This document shows positions 36,531 to 46,004 of a stretch of 64,000 nt of DNA, piece after piece (within the stretch, counting starts at the first letter, position 1; every line of letters starts with the position of its first letter). A program made the position numbers and the translations under genes. Source of the DNA: Microbispora catharanthi (GTDB lineage Bacteria; Actinomycetota; Actinomycetes; Streptosporangiales; Streptosporangiaceae). Where the stretch lies: positions 186,001 to 250,000 of the forward strand of contig NZ_VDMA02000002.1 of assembly GCF_006334915.2 (NCBI RefSeq), read 5' to 3'. The notes below the pieces were generated by a model, which saw only the letters and a program-made list of their open reading frames with translations, was not told the origin of the DNA and searched no databases.

Positions 36531-38843
36531 TCATGTTCCCGGTTCATGTCGGGGGCTCCGGACCCTGATGTGGGCCGGGTGGTAGGTGAAGGCCCAGCGG
36601 TCGGTTCCGATCTTGCGGCGGGTGTAGCGGTCGGGGTGGCGGTAGCGGTCGCGGTTGTGGAACTGGCAGGCCGGTCCGAGCAGCTTCAGGTCGGTGAGCC
36701 CGCCGTTGCTCCAGTTGTCGGCGTGGTCGATCTGGCACATGGTGGCGGGCAGTGGGCAGCCGTCGATCCAGCAGGTGGCGTAACGGGCGAACACGGCCCT
36801 GCGTTGGGCGGGGGTGGCCAGGCGGACCTTGCGGCCCATGTCCAGCACCTGCCCCTCGGCGTCCATTACCAGGCGGACCAGGCTGCTGGTGCGGGCAAGG
36901 CGGTGCACGCTGGAGACCGGCAGCATCTGCCCGGTCGCCAGCAACACCCCCGGCGCCGCCCCCAGCAGCGCCCCCGGCAGCGTCCCTGGCGCTGTTCCCG
37001 GCGCTGTTCCCGGTGGCCTCCCTGGCACGCCCCACTCCGATCCCGGTGTCCCCGGCGCACACGAGCACCGCGCGTCGCCGCCGCACCCGCACCCGCCCTC
37101 GCCATGCCTCCGATGCTCGTGGCCGTGGTCCTCACACGTGCCCTGCACATGCCGGCAGTCCCCCGCAGGCCGATGCCCGGCGTGGGCGTGATGCGCAGCG
37201 GCGTCCCCGGGAGGAGGATCCGGCCGCGCTGCCTGCGAAGGTGAACCTGCATCTGCCCCGGCGTCACCGCAGTCGCCGCAGTCGCCGCAGTCGGCGGGGT
37301 CGGCGGGGTCGGCAGGATGGCACAGGCCCTCATCCTGGGCAGGTGCGGCAGCGCCGATGCTGCCCACGTCGCAGGGGCCGCCCATCTCGCCGAGGGCACT
37401 GCCACCGGCATCTTCGACGTCGCCGGGATCGTCAGCGCTTCCGATGTCGCCGGTGGCGCTGGTGCCTTCGCGGTCCCGGCCGTCCTCGTCGGCCTCGGCG
37501 CCCTCCGTGTCCTCGGCATTCTGGGCGTCTTCGGCGTCCTCGGCGTCCTGGGCGTCGTCAATGTCTTCGGGATGGTCGGGGCCGGGGTGGTCGGGGCCGG
37601 GGGCGGCGGGTTCGGGGTCGGCGGGTTCGGGGTCGGTGGGGAGGGATTCGGCGGTGACCAGGACCAGGAGCTCGGCGGCGACCTTCTGCTCCAGCAACGC
37701 GATGAACGCATCCGCCTGCCGGACCCGCAACGGCCGGTCATCGCCCTCCGCGCGCGGCTTGGCGTAGGCGTCCAACAGGGCCCGCAATCGGGCGGCCGCC
37801 TCACGCGGCAGATAGAACTCCCCCTCCACGCCCCCACCCCTGGTCGGGCGGACCCTCAAAAACCGCCGCCCGAAGTCGGCCCGCTCATCGCGGTCCTCAC
37901 CGTCGGGGTCCAGCACCGCCCGTAGGTAGCGGCCCGCTTTGGCCACCTCCGCCGCACCCGCCTGACCCGCCAACTCCAGCAAAATCGACTCAGCCAACCC
38001 CGCATGCTCATCACTCAACTGCGCGGTAGCCGCGCAGATCGCCTCCACCACCCCCGCCGCCAACCCACCCTCGGCGAACTTCTCCCGCACCCGAGGCAGA
38101 CGCGCCAACTCCACCGCCAACGTCAGCAGACGCCCAGCGCCCGCGACGCTCATCCCCCCAGCGGTACGCAACCAACTACGGGTCGAGGCATGCCCATGCC
38201 GCTTGGCCTGCCCCGCACCATGCACCCGCCCCACCCGATCCGCCAACGCGCACGTGATCCGATCCCGCGCAAACAGCAACTCCTCAGCCTCGGCAAGACA
38301 GACATCCACATCCTCCGGCACCGCCGCCAACGCCAACGCCTGCGCCGACTCACGCAGAGAACCCACCAACACCCACGACGACCGGCCCTTGTCCCGACCG
38401 GCACCGGCCCCACAACCACCGGCCCCACAACCACCGGCCCCACAACCACCGGCCCCACAACCACGGGCCCCACAACCACGGGCACCCGAGCCATGGGCAC
38501 CACCGACACCACCGCCAGCGCCGCCAGCGCCGGCACCTGAGGCGCCAGCCCTGTCGGCGCCAGTGAAGGCGCCGGTGAAGGCATCGGCATGCGAGGTCGC
38601 AGACGCGCGGTTTCCGGCAGTGGCATTCGAATGCAGCCGAATTTGCTCGACGAGGCAATTCCACCTTTGTGTGACCCGAGGGTCCCGGCTCGGCTCACCA
38701 AAAAGCTCCCGAACGTGCTCGCCGCCGTAGGTCGCGCTTCCGGAGGACCAGAGGGGCGATCGGGATGTCAGCCGCTCCCACCAGTTCTCATCGGGAATGT
38801 TCGAACGACCGAGGCGGCCAGGATCGGCAAGCGGCGACTCCAT
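36531..38843 (-). CDS. DUF222-HNH protein with large low-complexity inserts
   Basis: 770 residues; GAGGAGGTGTC precedes the ATG. N-terminal DUF222 (about 145-380), and a C-terminal HNH nuclease motif with C-x4-C, DH and HN: CWIDGCPLPATMCQIDHADNW...ACQFHNRDRY. Between them lies an unusual insert of about 200 residues: runs of Asp/Ala/Glu (QDAEDAEDAQNAED), then PAD/CGD repeats, a His/Cys-rich stretch (HHAHAGHRPAGDCRHVQG) and PGTAPGTAPGT. Near residue 115-145 a (GCGA)n repeat occurs. The core belongs to the 13E12-type family of actinomycetes, thought to be mobile-associated. The inserts are compositional, not domain-like. Confidence 0.85.
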   Translation of the reverse strand: MESPLADPGRLGRSNIPDENWWERLTSRSPLWSSGSATYGGEHVRELFGEPSRDPRVTQRWNCLVEQIRLHSNATAGNRASATSHADAFTGAFTGADRAGASGAGAGGAGGGVGGAHGSGARGCGARGCGAGGCGAGGCGAGGCGAGAGRDKGRSSWVLVGSLRESAQALALAAVPEDVDVCLAEAEELLFARDRITCALADRVGRVHGAGQAKRHGHASTRSWLRTAGGMSVAGAGRLLTLAVELARLPRVREKFAEGGLAAGVVEAICAATAQLSDEHAGLAESILLELAGQAGAAEVAKAGRYLRAVLDPDGEDRDERADFGRRFLRVRPTRGGGVEGEFYLPREAAARLRALLDAYAKPRAEGDDRPLRVRQADAFIALLEQKVAAELLVLVTAESLPTDPEPADPEPAAPGPDHPGPDHPEDIDDAQDAEDAEDAQNAEDTEGAEADEDGRDREGTSATGDIGSADDPGDVEDAGGSALGEMGGPCDVGSIGAAAPAQDEGLCHPADPADPADCGDCGDCGDAGADAGSPSQAARPDPPPGDAAAHHAHAGHRPAGDCRHVQGTCEDHGHEHRRHGEGGCGCGGDARCSCAPGTPGSEWGVPGRPPGTAPGTAPGTLPGALLGAAPGVLLATGQMLPVSSVHRLARTSSLVRLVMDAEGQVLDMGRKVRLATPAQRRAVFARYATCWIDGCPLPATMCQIDHADNWSNGGLTDLKLLGPACQFHNRDRYRHPDRYTRRKIGTDRWAFTYHPAHIRVRSPRHEPGT
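38406..38480. repeat. 15-bp tandem repeat, five units
   Basis: The unit ggccccacaaccacc is repeated five times at 38406-38480 (last two end in -acg). It lies inside the DUF222-HNH gene and encodes the Gly/Cys/Gly/Ala repeat near the N-terminus. Confidence 0.9.
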
Positions 38844-39331
38844 GACACCTCCTCATGCTCATTCGAAAACCTGTATGAATTCTTTCACGCCCCGCTCACC
38901 CTACTCAACCGCGGAGGAAAATTAGATGGAGTCACAGACAGAAACGCAATTCGGGGCATAGACCCCTTTCGCCCGACTCCCTCGGTGACCCTCCGATTCC
39001 CGAGTCCCGGAATTCGCTCACGAATTCCGTCTCCCGCCCGTGCGCACGTGCCGCCCGCCGACGAGGGCAGCGCTGCCGGTCCCCGGCTCCTCTGTCACGT
39101 CCGCGGCTCGGGCAGCGCGAGACGGCGGTCCCGCGCCGCCCGGACGAGCGCGGCGGCGATTTCAGCGGCGGCGGAGGATGCCGCGACGCGGGCCTTCACC
39201 TGCGACGACGCCGGGTGCACCGGCGTCGCCACCCGGGCACGGCAGAGCGAATTCCGGAAAAGGTGGTTTCCGTCCTCCCATCGGCGGTAGCCCAGTAAGG
39301 GACCGACCAAGCGAGAGACAAGGAGAAGCAC
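38844..39331. promoter_or_regulatory. AT-rich region between DUF222-HNH and PRC-barrel genes
   Basis: 488 bases without a gene. The stretch 38860-39040 is clearly less GC-rich than its neighbours and contains the promoters of two divergently read genes. On the plus strand, GTTT (39266-39269) and CGGTAG (39285-39290) are separated by 15 bases, resembling an actinobacterial sigma-B/F type promoter (GTTT-N14-16-GGGTA). I see no operator palindrome. Confidence 0.4.
39266..39290 (+). promoter_or_regulatory. Candidate sigma-B/F type promoter of the PRC-barrel gene
   Basis: GTTT and CGGTAG spaced by 15 bases, about 40 bases upstream of the GTG. Only one base differs from the usual GGGTA form. Suits a general-stress gene. 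Confidence 0.25.
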
Positions 39332-40108
39332 GTGATCACTCACGAGCAGATCCCCATGGTGCTCGACAACCCGGTCCACGACCCCAACGGTGACAAGATC
39401 GGCGAGGTCGCGCAGGTCTTCCTCGACGACGCGACCGGACGGCCGAAGTGGCTCTGCGTCAAGACGGGACTTCTCCACACCAAGGAGACCTTCGTCCCGC
39501 TGCACGACGCGAGCCTGACGGCCGATCATGTCGAGGTCCCGTACGACAAGGAGCACGTCAAGAACGCGCCAGACGTGGACCTGGACGCCGACGGGCACCT
39601 GTCGGCCGACCAGGAGCGTGAGCTCTACCGTCACTACGACATGGACTGGGACGGCGCCTGGGAACGCGCCAACCGGCCCGACAGCCTCGCCGGCTGGGCC
39701 GACAGCGCCGGGCGGCGCGAACGCGAACGGCTGGGGACCGGCGCCGACGATCCCGGCGACTACGCGGACTACGCCGTGACCCGCGGTGGGGAGCGGTACG
39801 GCACCGACGACCCGGCGCTCGGCTCCAGGGACCGGCTGGACGCCGAGATCCCCGGCACGCGACCGGGTGAGCCGCTGGCGCGGCGCGACCCCGAGACGCG
39901 GTCCGAGGAGCTGTTCGGCGGCGGCGACCCCTCGCGCACGTCGAGCGAGCGGTACGGCACCGAGGACCCGGCGGCCCGGTCACAGGAACGGTTCGGCACC
40001 GGCGATCCGTTGACCGGCGCCGGCGACCGGTTCGTCACCGACGAGGACGCCCGTGATCGGGACATCCGCCGCCGGGACATCCCCGGCCAGGACGAGCCGC
40101 GCCTGTAA
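39332..40108 (+). CDS. PRC-barrel domain protein with degenerate C-terminal repeats
   Basis: 258 residues; AAGGAGAAGCAC precedes the GTG. The first 75 residues are a PRC-barrel (PVHDPNGDKIGEVAQVFLDDATGRPKWLCVKTG). The rest is acidic and disordered with four loose copies of an R-[YF/L]-G-T-x-[DE]-D-P motif (RLGTGADDPG, RYGTDDPALGS, RYGTEDPAARS, RFGTGDPLTG). PRC-barrel proteins of this type are stress-inducible in actinomycetes; binding partner unknown. Terminated by a strong hairpin shared with fxsA. Confidence 0.9.
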   Translation: MITHEQIPMVLDNPVHDPNGDKIGEVAQVFLDDATGRPKWLCVKTGLLHTKETFVPLHDASLTADHVEVPYDKEHVKNAPDVDLDADGHLSADQERELYRHYDMDWDGAWERANRPDSLAGWADSAGRRERERLGTGADDPGDYADYAVTRGGERYGTDDPALGSRDRLDAEIPGTRPGEPLARRDPETRSEELFGGGDPSRTSSERYGTEDPAARSQERFGTGDPLTGAGDRFVTDEDARDRDIRRRDIPGQDEPRL

Positions 40109-40163
40109 CCCGGACCAACCCGGACCAACCCGGCAGAAGCCGGGAAGCCGCTCGTCACCAGCC

Positions 40164-40200
40164 CCGTTGCCCCGGTGCGCCTCCGCCGCCGGGGCAACGG
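40164..40200. terminator. Bidirectional hairpin terminator
   Basis: CCGTTGCCCCGG (40164-40175) and CCGGGGCAACGG (40189-40200) pair perfectly over 12 bp around a 13-nt loop. It lies between the convergent PRC-barrel and fxsA genes. No T-tract, as usual in high-GC actinomycetes. Confidence 0.8.
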
Positions 40201-40238
40201 CATGCCCGGCCGCTTACCCGGCCGCTTCCGATCGTCTT

Positions 40239-40757
40239 TCAGTCGTCGTCGATGACCTCGCCGTGCACCACGCGGCCCCGGTTCGCTCCGGCGGGCCCGC
40301 CGAAACCACCCGCGCCGCCGAAGCCCGCCCCCTCGTCGAATCCCGCAGTCCGCTCGAAGAGCGGCGCGTACGGCGAGCGGGCGGCGAGCGACCGCACGCG
40401 GCGGCCGAGGAACCACGACAGCCAGCGCCGCGCGATCGGCCGGGTGAACGGCAGGATCATGAAAAATCCGAACACGTCGGTCAGGAAGCCGGGGGCAAGC
40501 AGGAGGGCGCCACCGGCGACGATCAGCGCCCCGTCGGTGAGTTCCCGGTCGGGCATGCGCCCCGACTCGATGGCCGTGCGCAGCGCCGCCCACGCCCGCC
40601 GCCCTTCACGGCGCACCAGCCAGGCGCCGAGGATGCTGTCGGCGATGAGCAGGGCGACCGTCTCCCACCCGCCGATCGCGGACCCCACCCGGATCAGAAT
40701 CCAGATCTCCAGGATGGGAACCAGGAGGAACCCGAGGAACAGCCCGATCCGCACCAT
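40239..40757 (-). CDS. fxsA: FxsA-family membrane protein
   Basis: 172 residues from the ATG at 40757 (an in-frame GTG four codons upstream is possible). Pattern of FxsA: N-terminal LGFLLVPILEIWILIRVGSAIGGWETVALLIADSILGAWLVRREG, then PDRELTDGALIVAGGALLLAPGFLTDVFGFFMILP and LP(F)TR. Four membrane segments. FxsA suppresses F-exclusion of phage T7 when overexpressed; its normal role is unknown. The C-terminal tail is Gly/Ala-rich. Confidence 0.9.
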   Translation of the reverse strand: MVRIGLFLGFLLVPILEIWILIRVGSAIGGWETVALLIADSILGAWLVRREGRRAWAALRTAIESGRMPDRELTDGALIVAGGALLLAPGFLTDVFGFFMILPFTRPIARRWLSWFLGRRVRSLAARSPYAPLFERTAGFDEGAGFGGAGGFGGPAGANRGRVVHGEVIDDD

Positions 40758-40834
40758 GTCTTGCCCCACTCACCCCGGCACTCGTACGTCTGCGTCAACG
40801 TCCCCGCGGCCGCTGGGGTTCCTGTGGATCGTGG

Positions 40835-41578
40835 CTATCGCCTCGGGCGAAACCGATCGCCGAACCCGGCGACCCCCCAGACGGCAATGCGCCAGAAGGC
40901 CTCAAAGATGATCTTCCGGCTCATCTTGCTGCTGCCCACGGTGCGCTCGACGAACGTGATCGGTATCTCGGTCACCCGCAGGCCCTGCCGTACGGTGCGG
41001 AGCGTGAGGTCCACCTGGAAGCAGTAGCCCTGCGACTCGACGTCGTCCAGCCCGATCTTCTCCAGCGTGGCCGCGCGGTAGGCCCGGAAGCCCGCCGTGG
41101 CGTCGCGCACCGGGATGCCGAGCACCAGCCGGACGTAGGTGTTGGCCCCCCGGGACAGCAGCTCGCGTGAGAACGGCCAGTTGACGGTCTTGCCGCCGGG
41201 CACCCACCGGGAGCCGATCGACAGGTCGGCGCCGTCGGTCACGGCGTCGAGCAGCTTGTGCAGCTCCTCGGGCTGGTGGGAGCCGTCGGCGTCCATCTCC
41301 ACCAGCACGTCGTAGCCCTCGGCCAGGCCCCAGCGGAATCCGGCGATGTAGGCGGCGCCCAGCCCCTGCTTGCTCGTCCTGTGCAGGACGTGGACGTGGT
41401 CGTCCGCCTCTGCCAGTTCGTCGGCGATCCGGCCGGTGCCGTCGGGGCTGTTGTCGTCCGCCACGAGCAGGTGCACGTCGGGCAGCGCCTCCCGCAGCCG
41501 CCGCGTGATCAACGGGAGGTTCTCCCGCTCGTTGTACGTGGGGACGATCACGAGCACCCGCCCTGGGGTCCGCTCCAT
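40835..41578 (-). CDS. ppm1: Polyprenol monophosphomannose synthase (Ppm1 catalytic part)
   Basis: 247 residues, GT2-family: [28 protein letters not shown] (DxS), then [21 protein letters not shown] and [12 protein letters not shown], all typical of dolichol/polyprenol-phosphate mannosyltransferases. It transfers mannose from GDP-mannose to polyprenyl phosphate for extracytoplasmic mannosylation. No transmembrane helices, so it resembles the catalytic domain D2 of mycobacterial Ppm1. It shares a TGATG overlap with lnt, whose product supplies domain D1 in mycobacteria, where the two are fused. Confidence 0.92.
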   Translation of the reverse strand: MERTPGRVLVIVPTYNERENLPLITRRLREALPDVHLLVADDNSPDGTGRIADELAEADDHVHVLHRTSKQGLGAAYIAGFRWGLAEGYDVLVEMDADGSHQPEELHKLLDAVTDGADLSIGSRWVPGGKTVNWPFSRELLSRGANTYVRLVLGIPVRDATAGFRAYRAATLEKIGLDDVESQGYCFQVDLTLRTVRQGLRVTEIPITFVERTVGSSKMSRKIIFEAFWRIAVWGVAGFGDRFRPRR

Positions 41579-43134
41579 CAGCTTCTCCTCCGCCCAGAGA
41601 TGGCCGCCACCGTCGCTCCGGCTCCCATGAGTACCATGATCCACTCCGGCAGCGCACCTAGCTCCGCCGCCACCGTGTTCTTCGTCCTGACGGGGACATT
41701 CAGGACGTTCATCCCCGCCACCAGCTCGCCGGTACGCCATCCGACCCGGCCGTCGGGGCCGACGTACGCGGAGATGCCCGTGGTCGCCGCGGTGACCACG
41801 GCCCGGTTGAACTCCACCGCCCGCAGCTGCGACATCGCGAGCTGCTGGGGCGGCAGATTGGTGAGCGCGTAGCTGGCGTTGTTGGTCTGCACGACCAGCG
41901 GCGTGCCGCCGGCCAGCACCGTGTCGCGCACCGTGCTGTCGAAGGCCACCTCGTAGCACTCCACGCTGCCGATCGTCACCGGCCCCATCCGCAGCGCTCC
42001 CGGCTTGTCGCCGGGGACCGACTGCCGGCCGACGAGCTGCGCCCGCGACGACAGCGCGAGGAACAGCTCCTTCATCGGGGTGTACTCGCCGAACGGCACC
42101 AGCCGCCGCTTGTCGTAGTACGCGCCGGGGCCGGTGACCGGGTCCCAGACCACGCCGCGGGTGGCCCGGTTCTCGGCGCCGATCTTGACGACCGCGCCGA
42201 CGAGGATCGGCACGCCGATGTCCTTGGCGGCGGAGTCGATCACCTGCCGGGCGTACGCGCTGGAGTAGGGATCGATGTCGGTGGAGTTCTCCGGCCACAC
42301 CACGATCTCGGGCCGCTGGAGTTTCCCCGCGCGCACGGCCTCGGCCATCCGGTGCGTCTCGTCCGCGTGGTTGCGCAGCACGACGGCGGGCTCGTCGCCG
42401 AGGAAGTACATCCCCCGCCCAGGGACGTTGCCCTGGATGACACCGATCCGCACTGTCCTGCCCTCGTCGCCGGGCCGGGGCACGACCAGCCCCAGCACCG
42501 GTACGGCTATCGCGGCGAGCAGCGTCCCGGCAAGCACCCGGTCGGCCCGCCACCTCAGCGGACGCCGTGTGACCAGCGCGGCGAGCAGAGCCCCCGTCAG
42601 GGCGACCGTGAAACTTACAAGCGGGGCGCCGCCCAGCGCGGCGAAGCCGGTGTACGGCGACTCGCCCTGGCTGAAGGCCAGCCGCGCCCACGGGAAGCCC
42701 CCGACGGGGAACAGGCCACGGGCCCACTCCTGCACGACCCACAGGCAGGCCACCCACAACGGCCACAGGCGCAGCCGCATGACGAGGACGGCCACACAGG
42801 CCAGCCCGGCCCAGAACAGGCTCTCGATGCCTGACAGGGCCAGCCAGGCGTCATCCCCGATCGGGCGGACCCAGGCCAGCGCCGGCAGGAGGAACGCCAG
42901 CCCCCCGGCGTACCCGATCCACGCCGCCCGGCGCGGCCGCAGGCCGTACAACGCGAGGGCGAGCAGCGCCACGCCCACCGGCGCGCAGAACCACCATCCG
43001 ATGGGCGGGAAGGCGAGGTAGAGCACCAGGCCGCCCGCGACGGAGGCGGCGAGGCGGATCAGCACGCCCGGCACCCGTGGCTTCGGCGCCGCGGCGGCGG
43101 GCGGAGCCGCGTCCTGTGCCGTCTTCAGTGCCAC
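41578..43134 (-). CDS. lnt: Apolipoprotein N-acyltransferase
   Basis: 518 residues. Six to seven N-terminal membrane spans (about residues 15-190) and then a nitrilase-fold domain with the catalytic Glu in [12 protein letters not shown], a Lys in the [13 protein letters not shown] region and the nucleophilic Cys in [11 protein letters not shown]. It adds the third acyl chain to lipoproteins at the membrane. Adjacent to and translationally coupled with ppm, the actinobacterial arrangement. GTG start with GGAGAG upstream. Confidence 0.92.
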   Translation of the reverse strand: MALKTAQDAAPPAAAAPKPRVPGVLIRLAASVAGGLVLYLAFPPIGWWFCAPVGVALLALALYGLRPRRAAWIGYAGGLAFLLPALAWVRPIGDDAWLALSGIESLFWAGLACVAVLVMRLRLWPLWVACLWVVQEWARGLFPVGGFPWARLAFSQGESPYTGFAALGGAPLVSFTVALTGALLAALVTRRPLRWRADRVLAGTLLAAIAVPVLGLVVPRPGDEGRTVRIGVIQGNVPGRGMYFLGDEPAVVLRNHADETHRMAEAVRAGKLQRPEIVVWPENSTDIDPYSSAYARQVIDSAAKDIGVPILVGAVVKIGAENRATRGVVWDPVTGPGAYYDKRRLVPFGEYTPMKELFLALSSRAQLVGRQSVPGDKPGALRMGPVTIGSVECYEVAFDSTVRDTVLAGGTPLVVQTNNASYALTNLPPQQLAMSQLRAVEFNRAVVTAATTGISAYVGPDGRVGWRTGELVAGMNVLNVPVRTKNTVAAELGALPEWIMVLMGAGATVAAISGRRRS

Positions 43135-43601
43135 GGGACAGTCTCTCCTCGCATGTCGATGGTCCTGACGCTAAAAATCATTCCAGGTCAGAGTCGCAGA
43201 CGGCGGCTCAGGCCGCCAAACCGGCCTCAGCCACTGTACGGCGGCGAGGAGCAGGTGGAGGAGGAGAGAAGAAAGGGAAGAAGGCCCGGGCGGCCCTTCG
43301 GACCGGTTCCGTCCCGTCGGCGGCGGGCGCGGAGCTCCGTTGTCTACTGGGTGCCCGGGCCCCTCCTGGGTCCAACCCCCCGGCCGGATGGGGTGCCCCG
43401 CCTCGGCGGGACGCCGCCCTGCGCCTGGCGTGCTGACGGGGTCACGCTCCGTCATCGACGCAGAGGTCGGCGGCGCCATAGAGCGGCCAACCGGTCAGTC
43501 CCGTGCTGGACTGCGCAGCAAACTACCGACCTCAGCGCAGATGTCAACCGCGTCCCGATCAGCGGAAACACCACATTTCCGCAGGTGGGAGGGGTGGCCG
43601 T
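43135..43601. other. 467-bp region without a recognised gene
   Basis: Between lnt and the HelD-like gene, both read on the minus strand. It contains GC-rich runs with several short inverted repeats but no clear RNA or protein gene; I looked for SRP, RNase P and tRNA hallmarks and saw none. It must carry the lnt promoter and the 3' end of the helicase transcript. A TAGCGT hexamer on the minus strand near 43173 is a weak -10 candidate for lnt. Confidence 0.4.
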
Positions 43602-45866
43602 TCAGCGCCGTTCCAGACCGTTCAGAACCTCGGGCAGTTCCTCCGTGTGGACGACGCCGAGGCGGCTCGTGGCCCGGGTGAGTGCGACGTAGAGGTCGCT
43701 CGGGCCGCGCGGCGACTCCCGCAGGATCCGGCCGGGTTCGACCACGATCACCGAGTCGAACTCCAGCCCCTTGGCCTCGGTCACCGACAGCACCGCCACG
43801 GGCGCGTCCAGCGCGGCCGGGCCGGGGCCGGTGGCCGCTTCGGGCACCGCGGCCCGGACGATCGTCCCGATCTCCTCGGTCATCCCGGCCGGGGCGACGA
43901 CCACGAGGCGGCCCTCCCCGACGACCTCCGCGGCGACCACCGGGCCCGCCTCCGCGAGGGTGGCGACGCGCAGGGCCCACGGCCGCTCGCCCGTCTCCCG
44001 CACCGACTCCGGCGCCTTCAGGTCGGCGCCGACCAGTTCGAGCACGCGGGCGGCGACCTCCATCAGCTCGGCGGGGGTGCGATAGTTGACGCTGAGGTGC
44101 TCCTCACGCCAGCGGCCCGAGACGTACGGATCGAGGACCCGGGCCCAGCTCGCCGCGCCCGCGGCCGACCCGGTCTGGGCGATGTCGCCGACGATCGTCA
44201 TCGACCGGCCGGGGATGCGCCGCATGACCATACGCCAGGCCATCTCGGACAGTTCCTGGGCCTCGTCCACGATCACGTGGCCGAAGGCCCACGTGCGGTC
44301 CCTGGCGGCCCGCTCGGCCGTGGTGAGATAGGTCTCCTCGGCCTGCTGCCGTTCGGCGAAGCGCTCGGCGTCCATGATGTCGGCCAGGCCGGTCAGCTCC
44401 AGCACCTCGCGGGCGTAGGCGATGCGTTCCTCGCGCTCCTGCTCGGCCCGGCGCGCGGCTCGCAGCACCCCCTCGTCGATGTCCCCCAGCAGCTCGGCGG
44501 CCTCGTCGAGCAGCGGCACGTCGGCCGCGCTCCACCAGTTCTCCCCCGGCTTCTCCCCCGATCTGGGCGGCTCGCGCAGCAGCAGGTCGCGCTCCGGCGC
44601 GCCCAGCCCGGCCGCCGCCATCCGGTCGCGGTCGGTGAACAGGCCGATGAGCAGCTGCTGCGGCGTGAGGTAGGGCCACAGCCGGTTGAGCGCCACCCGC
44701 ACCGGCTCCTCGGTGCGCAGGTCCTCGCGCAGGTCGGCGAAGTCGGCCTCGTCGAGGTTGCCGCGGCCCAGGTGCCGGGCCGCCTGCCGGGTGAGCACGG
44801 TCAGCAGGTGGCGGATGAAGACGGCCCTGGCCTGGTTGTGCGGACGGCGGGAACGGCCGGCCTTCGACCGGGCCGCCTCCAGCGTCTGCCGGTCGAGCTT
44901 CAGCGTGAACTTGTCGAGCTTGATCTCCACGGGCGTGCGCGGCATCCGCTGGCGCTCCCGTACGGCCCGGGCGACCACGTCGGCCATCGCGATCCGGCCC
45001 TTGACCGCGGCGGCCTCGGGCGGCTCCTCCCGGGTCGCGGTGACGCCCGGGTACAGCTCGCCCACGGTGGACAGCAGCACGTCGGTCTCGCCTAGGGACG
45101 GCAGCACCTGCTCGATGTAGCGCATGAAGGTCGGGTTGGGCCCGAGGATCAGCACCCCCCGGCGTTCCAACCGCTCACGGAAGGTGTAAAGGAGGTAGGC
45201 CGCGCGGTGCAGGGCCACCACGGTCTTCCCGGTGCCCGGGCCGCCCTGGACGACGAGCATGCCGTTCAGGTCGCTTCGAATGATCTTGTCCTGCTCGGCC
45301 TGGATGGTGGCGACGATGTCGCGCATGCGGCCGGTGCGCTTCTCGCCGAGCGCGGCCAGCAGCGCCGCCTCGCCGTTCAGCGAGGCCCGGTCGGCGTCGG
45401 TGAGGCTGTCAAGGTCGAGCAGGTCGTCGTCGATCGCGGTGACCCTGCGGCCCCGCGTGTGCAGGTGACGCCGCCGCGTGACGCCCATCGGGGCCGCCGG
45501 GGTGGCCCGGTAGAACGGCTGCGCCACCGGGGCCCGCCAGTCGATCAGCAGCCGGTGCTGGTCGTCGTCCGCCAGGCCGATCCGGCCGATGTACAGCCGG
45601 CTCGCGTCAGCCCGGCTCTCTTCGGCATGATCCAGCCTCCCGAAGCACAGGCCGTGCTCCACCGCCCACAGGCGGGCCAGCCGCTGGGTGTACATGACGG
45701 CGAAATTGTCGCGCTCCGAGCGGTTCTGGTGGGTGCCGAAGGCTCCCTGGGCCAGCACGGCGTCGAGCTGCCCGCGCGTGCGCTCCCGCAGCACGTCGAG
45801 GCGCTCGTACAGCGCGGCGACGTACTTCTGCTCCCGGGCCAGCTCGCCCGTCGAAGACTCTGGCAT
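43602..45866 (-). CDS. HelD/HelR-like RNA-polymerase-associated ATPase
   Basis: 754 residues from the ATG at 45866. UvrD-like helicase fold with Walker A GGPGTGKT at 208-215 and VDEAQELSEMAWRM (Walker B), then QTGSAAGAASW, NYRTPAELMEVAARVLELVG, and a C-terminal SVTEAKGLEFDSVIVV/YVALTRATSRL. The N-terminal coiled coil (AREQKYVAALYERLDVLRERTRGQLD) is the arm that enters the secondary channel of RNA polymerase in HelD. Related proteins in mycobacteria and streptomycetes remove stalled or rifampicin-bound polymerase. A TAGAAT (-10) lies ten bases before the ATG and no Shine-Dalgarno is present. Confidence 0.88.
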   Translation of the reverse strand: MPESSTGELAREQKYVAALYERLDVLRERTRGQLDAVLAQGAFGTHQNRSERDNFAVMYTQRLARLWAVEHGLCFGRLDHAEESRADASRLYIGRIGLADDDQHRLLIDWRAPVAQPFYRATPAAPMGVTRRRHLHTRGRRVTAIDDDLLDLDSLTDADRASLNGEAALLAALGEKRTGRMRDIVATIQAEQDKIIRSDLNGMLVVQGGPGTGKTVVALHRAAYLLYTFRERLERRGVLILGPNPTFMRYIEQVLPSLGETDVLLSTVGELYPGVTATREEPPEAAAVKGRIAMADVVARAVRERQRMPRTPVEIKLDKFTLKLDRQTLEAARSKAGRSRRPHNQARAVFIRHLLTVLTRQAARHLGRGNLDEADFADLREDLRTEEPVRVALNRLWPYLTPQQLLIGLFTDRDRMAAAGLGAPERDLLLREPPRSGEKPGENWWSAADVPLLDEAAELLGDIDEGVLRAARRAEQEREERIAYAREVLELTGLADIMDAERFAERQQAEETYLTTAERAARDRTWAFGHVIVDEAQELSEMAWRMVMRRIPGRSMTIVGDIAQTGSAAGAASWARVLDPYVSGRWREEHLSVNYRTPAELMEVAARVLELVGADLKAPESVRETGERPWALRVATLAEAGPVVAAEVVGEGRLVVVAPAGMTEEIGTIVRAAVPEAATGPGPAALDAPVAVLSVTEAKGLEFDSVIVVEPGRILRESPRGPSDLYVALTRATSRLGVVHTEELPEVLNGLERR

Positions 45867-45876
45867 AGGCCGCCAG

Positions 45877-45882
45877 ATTCTA
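45877..45882 (-). promoter_or_regulatory. -10 of the HelD-like gene
   Basis: TAGAAT on the minus strand, ten bases before the ATG at 45866; suggests a leaderless or nearly leaderless mRNA. Confidence 0.45.
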
Positions 45883-45965
45883 CGTGCCGTCCCGCTCATC
45901 TCCCGCATCGGGCACGGCGGGGTAACGGGTGCGGTCACAGGTGGATCTCGGCGCGGATCACGCTC

Positions 45966-45994
45966 TTGACGGCACTCGAGCCCGTTCGTACGGT
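45966..45994 (+). promoter_or_regulatory. Promoter of the ROK gene
   Basis: TTGACG (45966-45971), 17-base spacer, TACGGT (45989-45994). A housekeeping-type promoter whose start would be about 46001, directly beside the operator at 46005. Confidence 0.65.
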
Positions 45995-46004
45995 CGCACC
46001 AAAA

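Noticed and set aside
38406..38480. Regular repeats that might suggest a CRISPR array
   Set aside because: Unit is 15 bp without spacers and lies in frame within a protein gene; it is a coding tandem repeat.
40109..40133. cccggaccaa direct repeats after the PRC-barrel gene as a regulatory array
   Set aside because: Only two and a half copies at a gene end; too short to claim a function.
43135..43601. SRP RNA, RNase P RNA or tRNA gene in the lnt upstream gap
   Set aside because: None of the conserved core sequences of these RNAs could be found on either strand.
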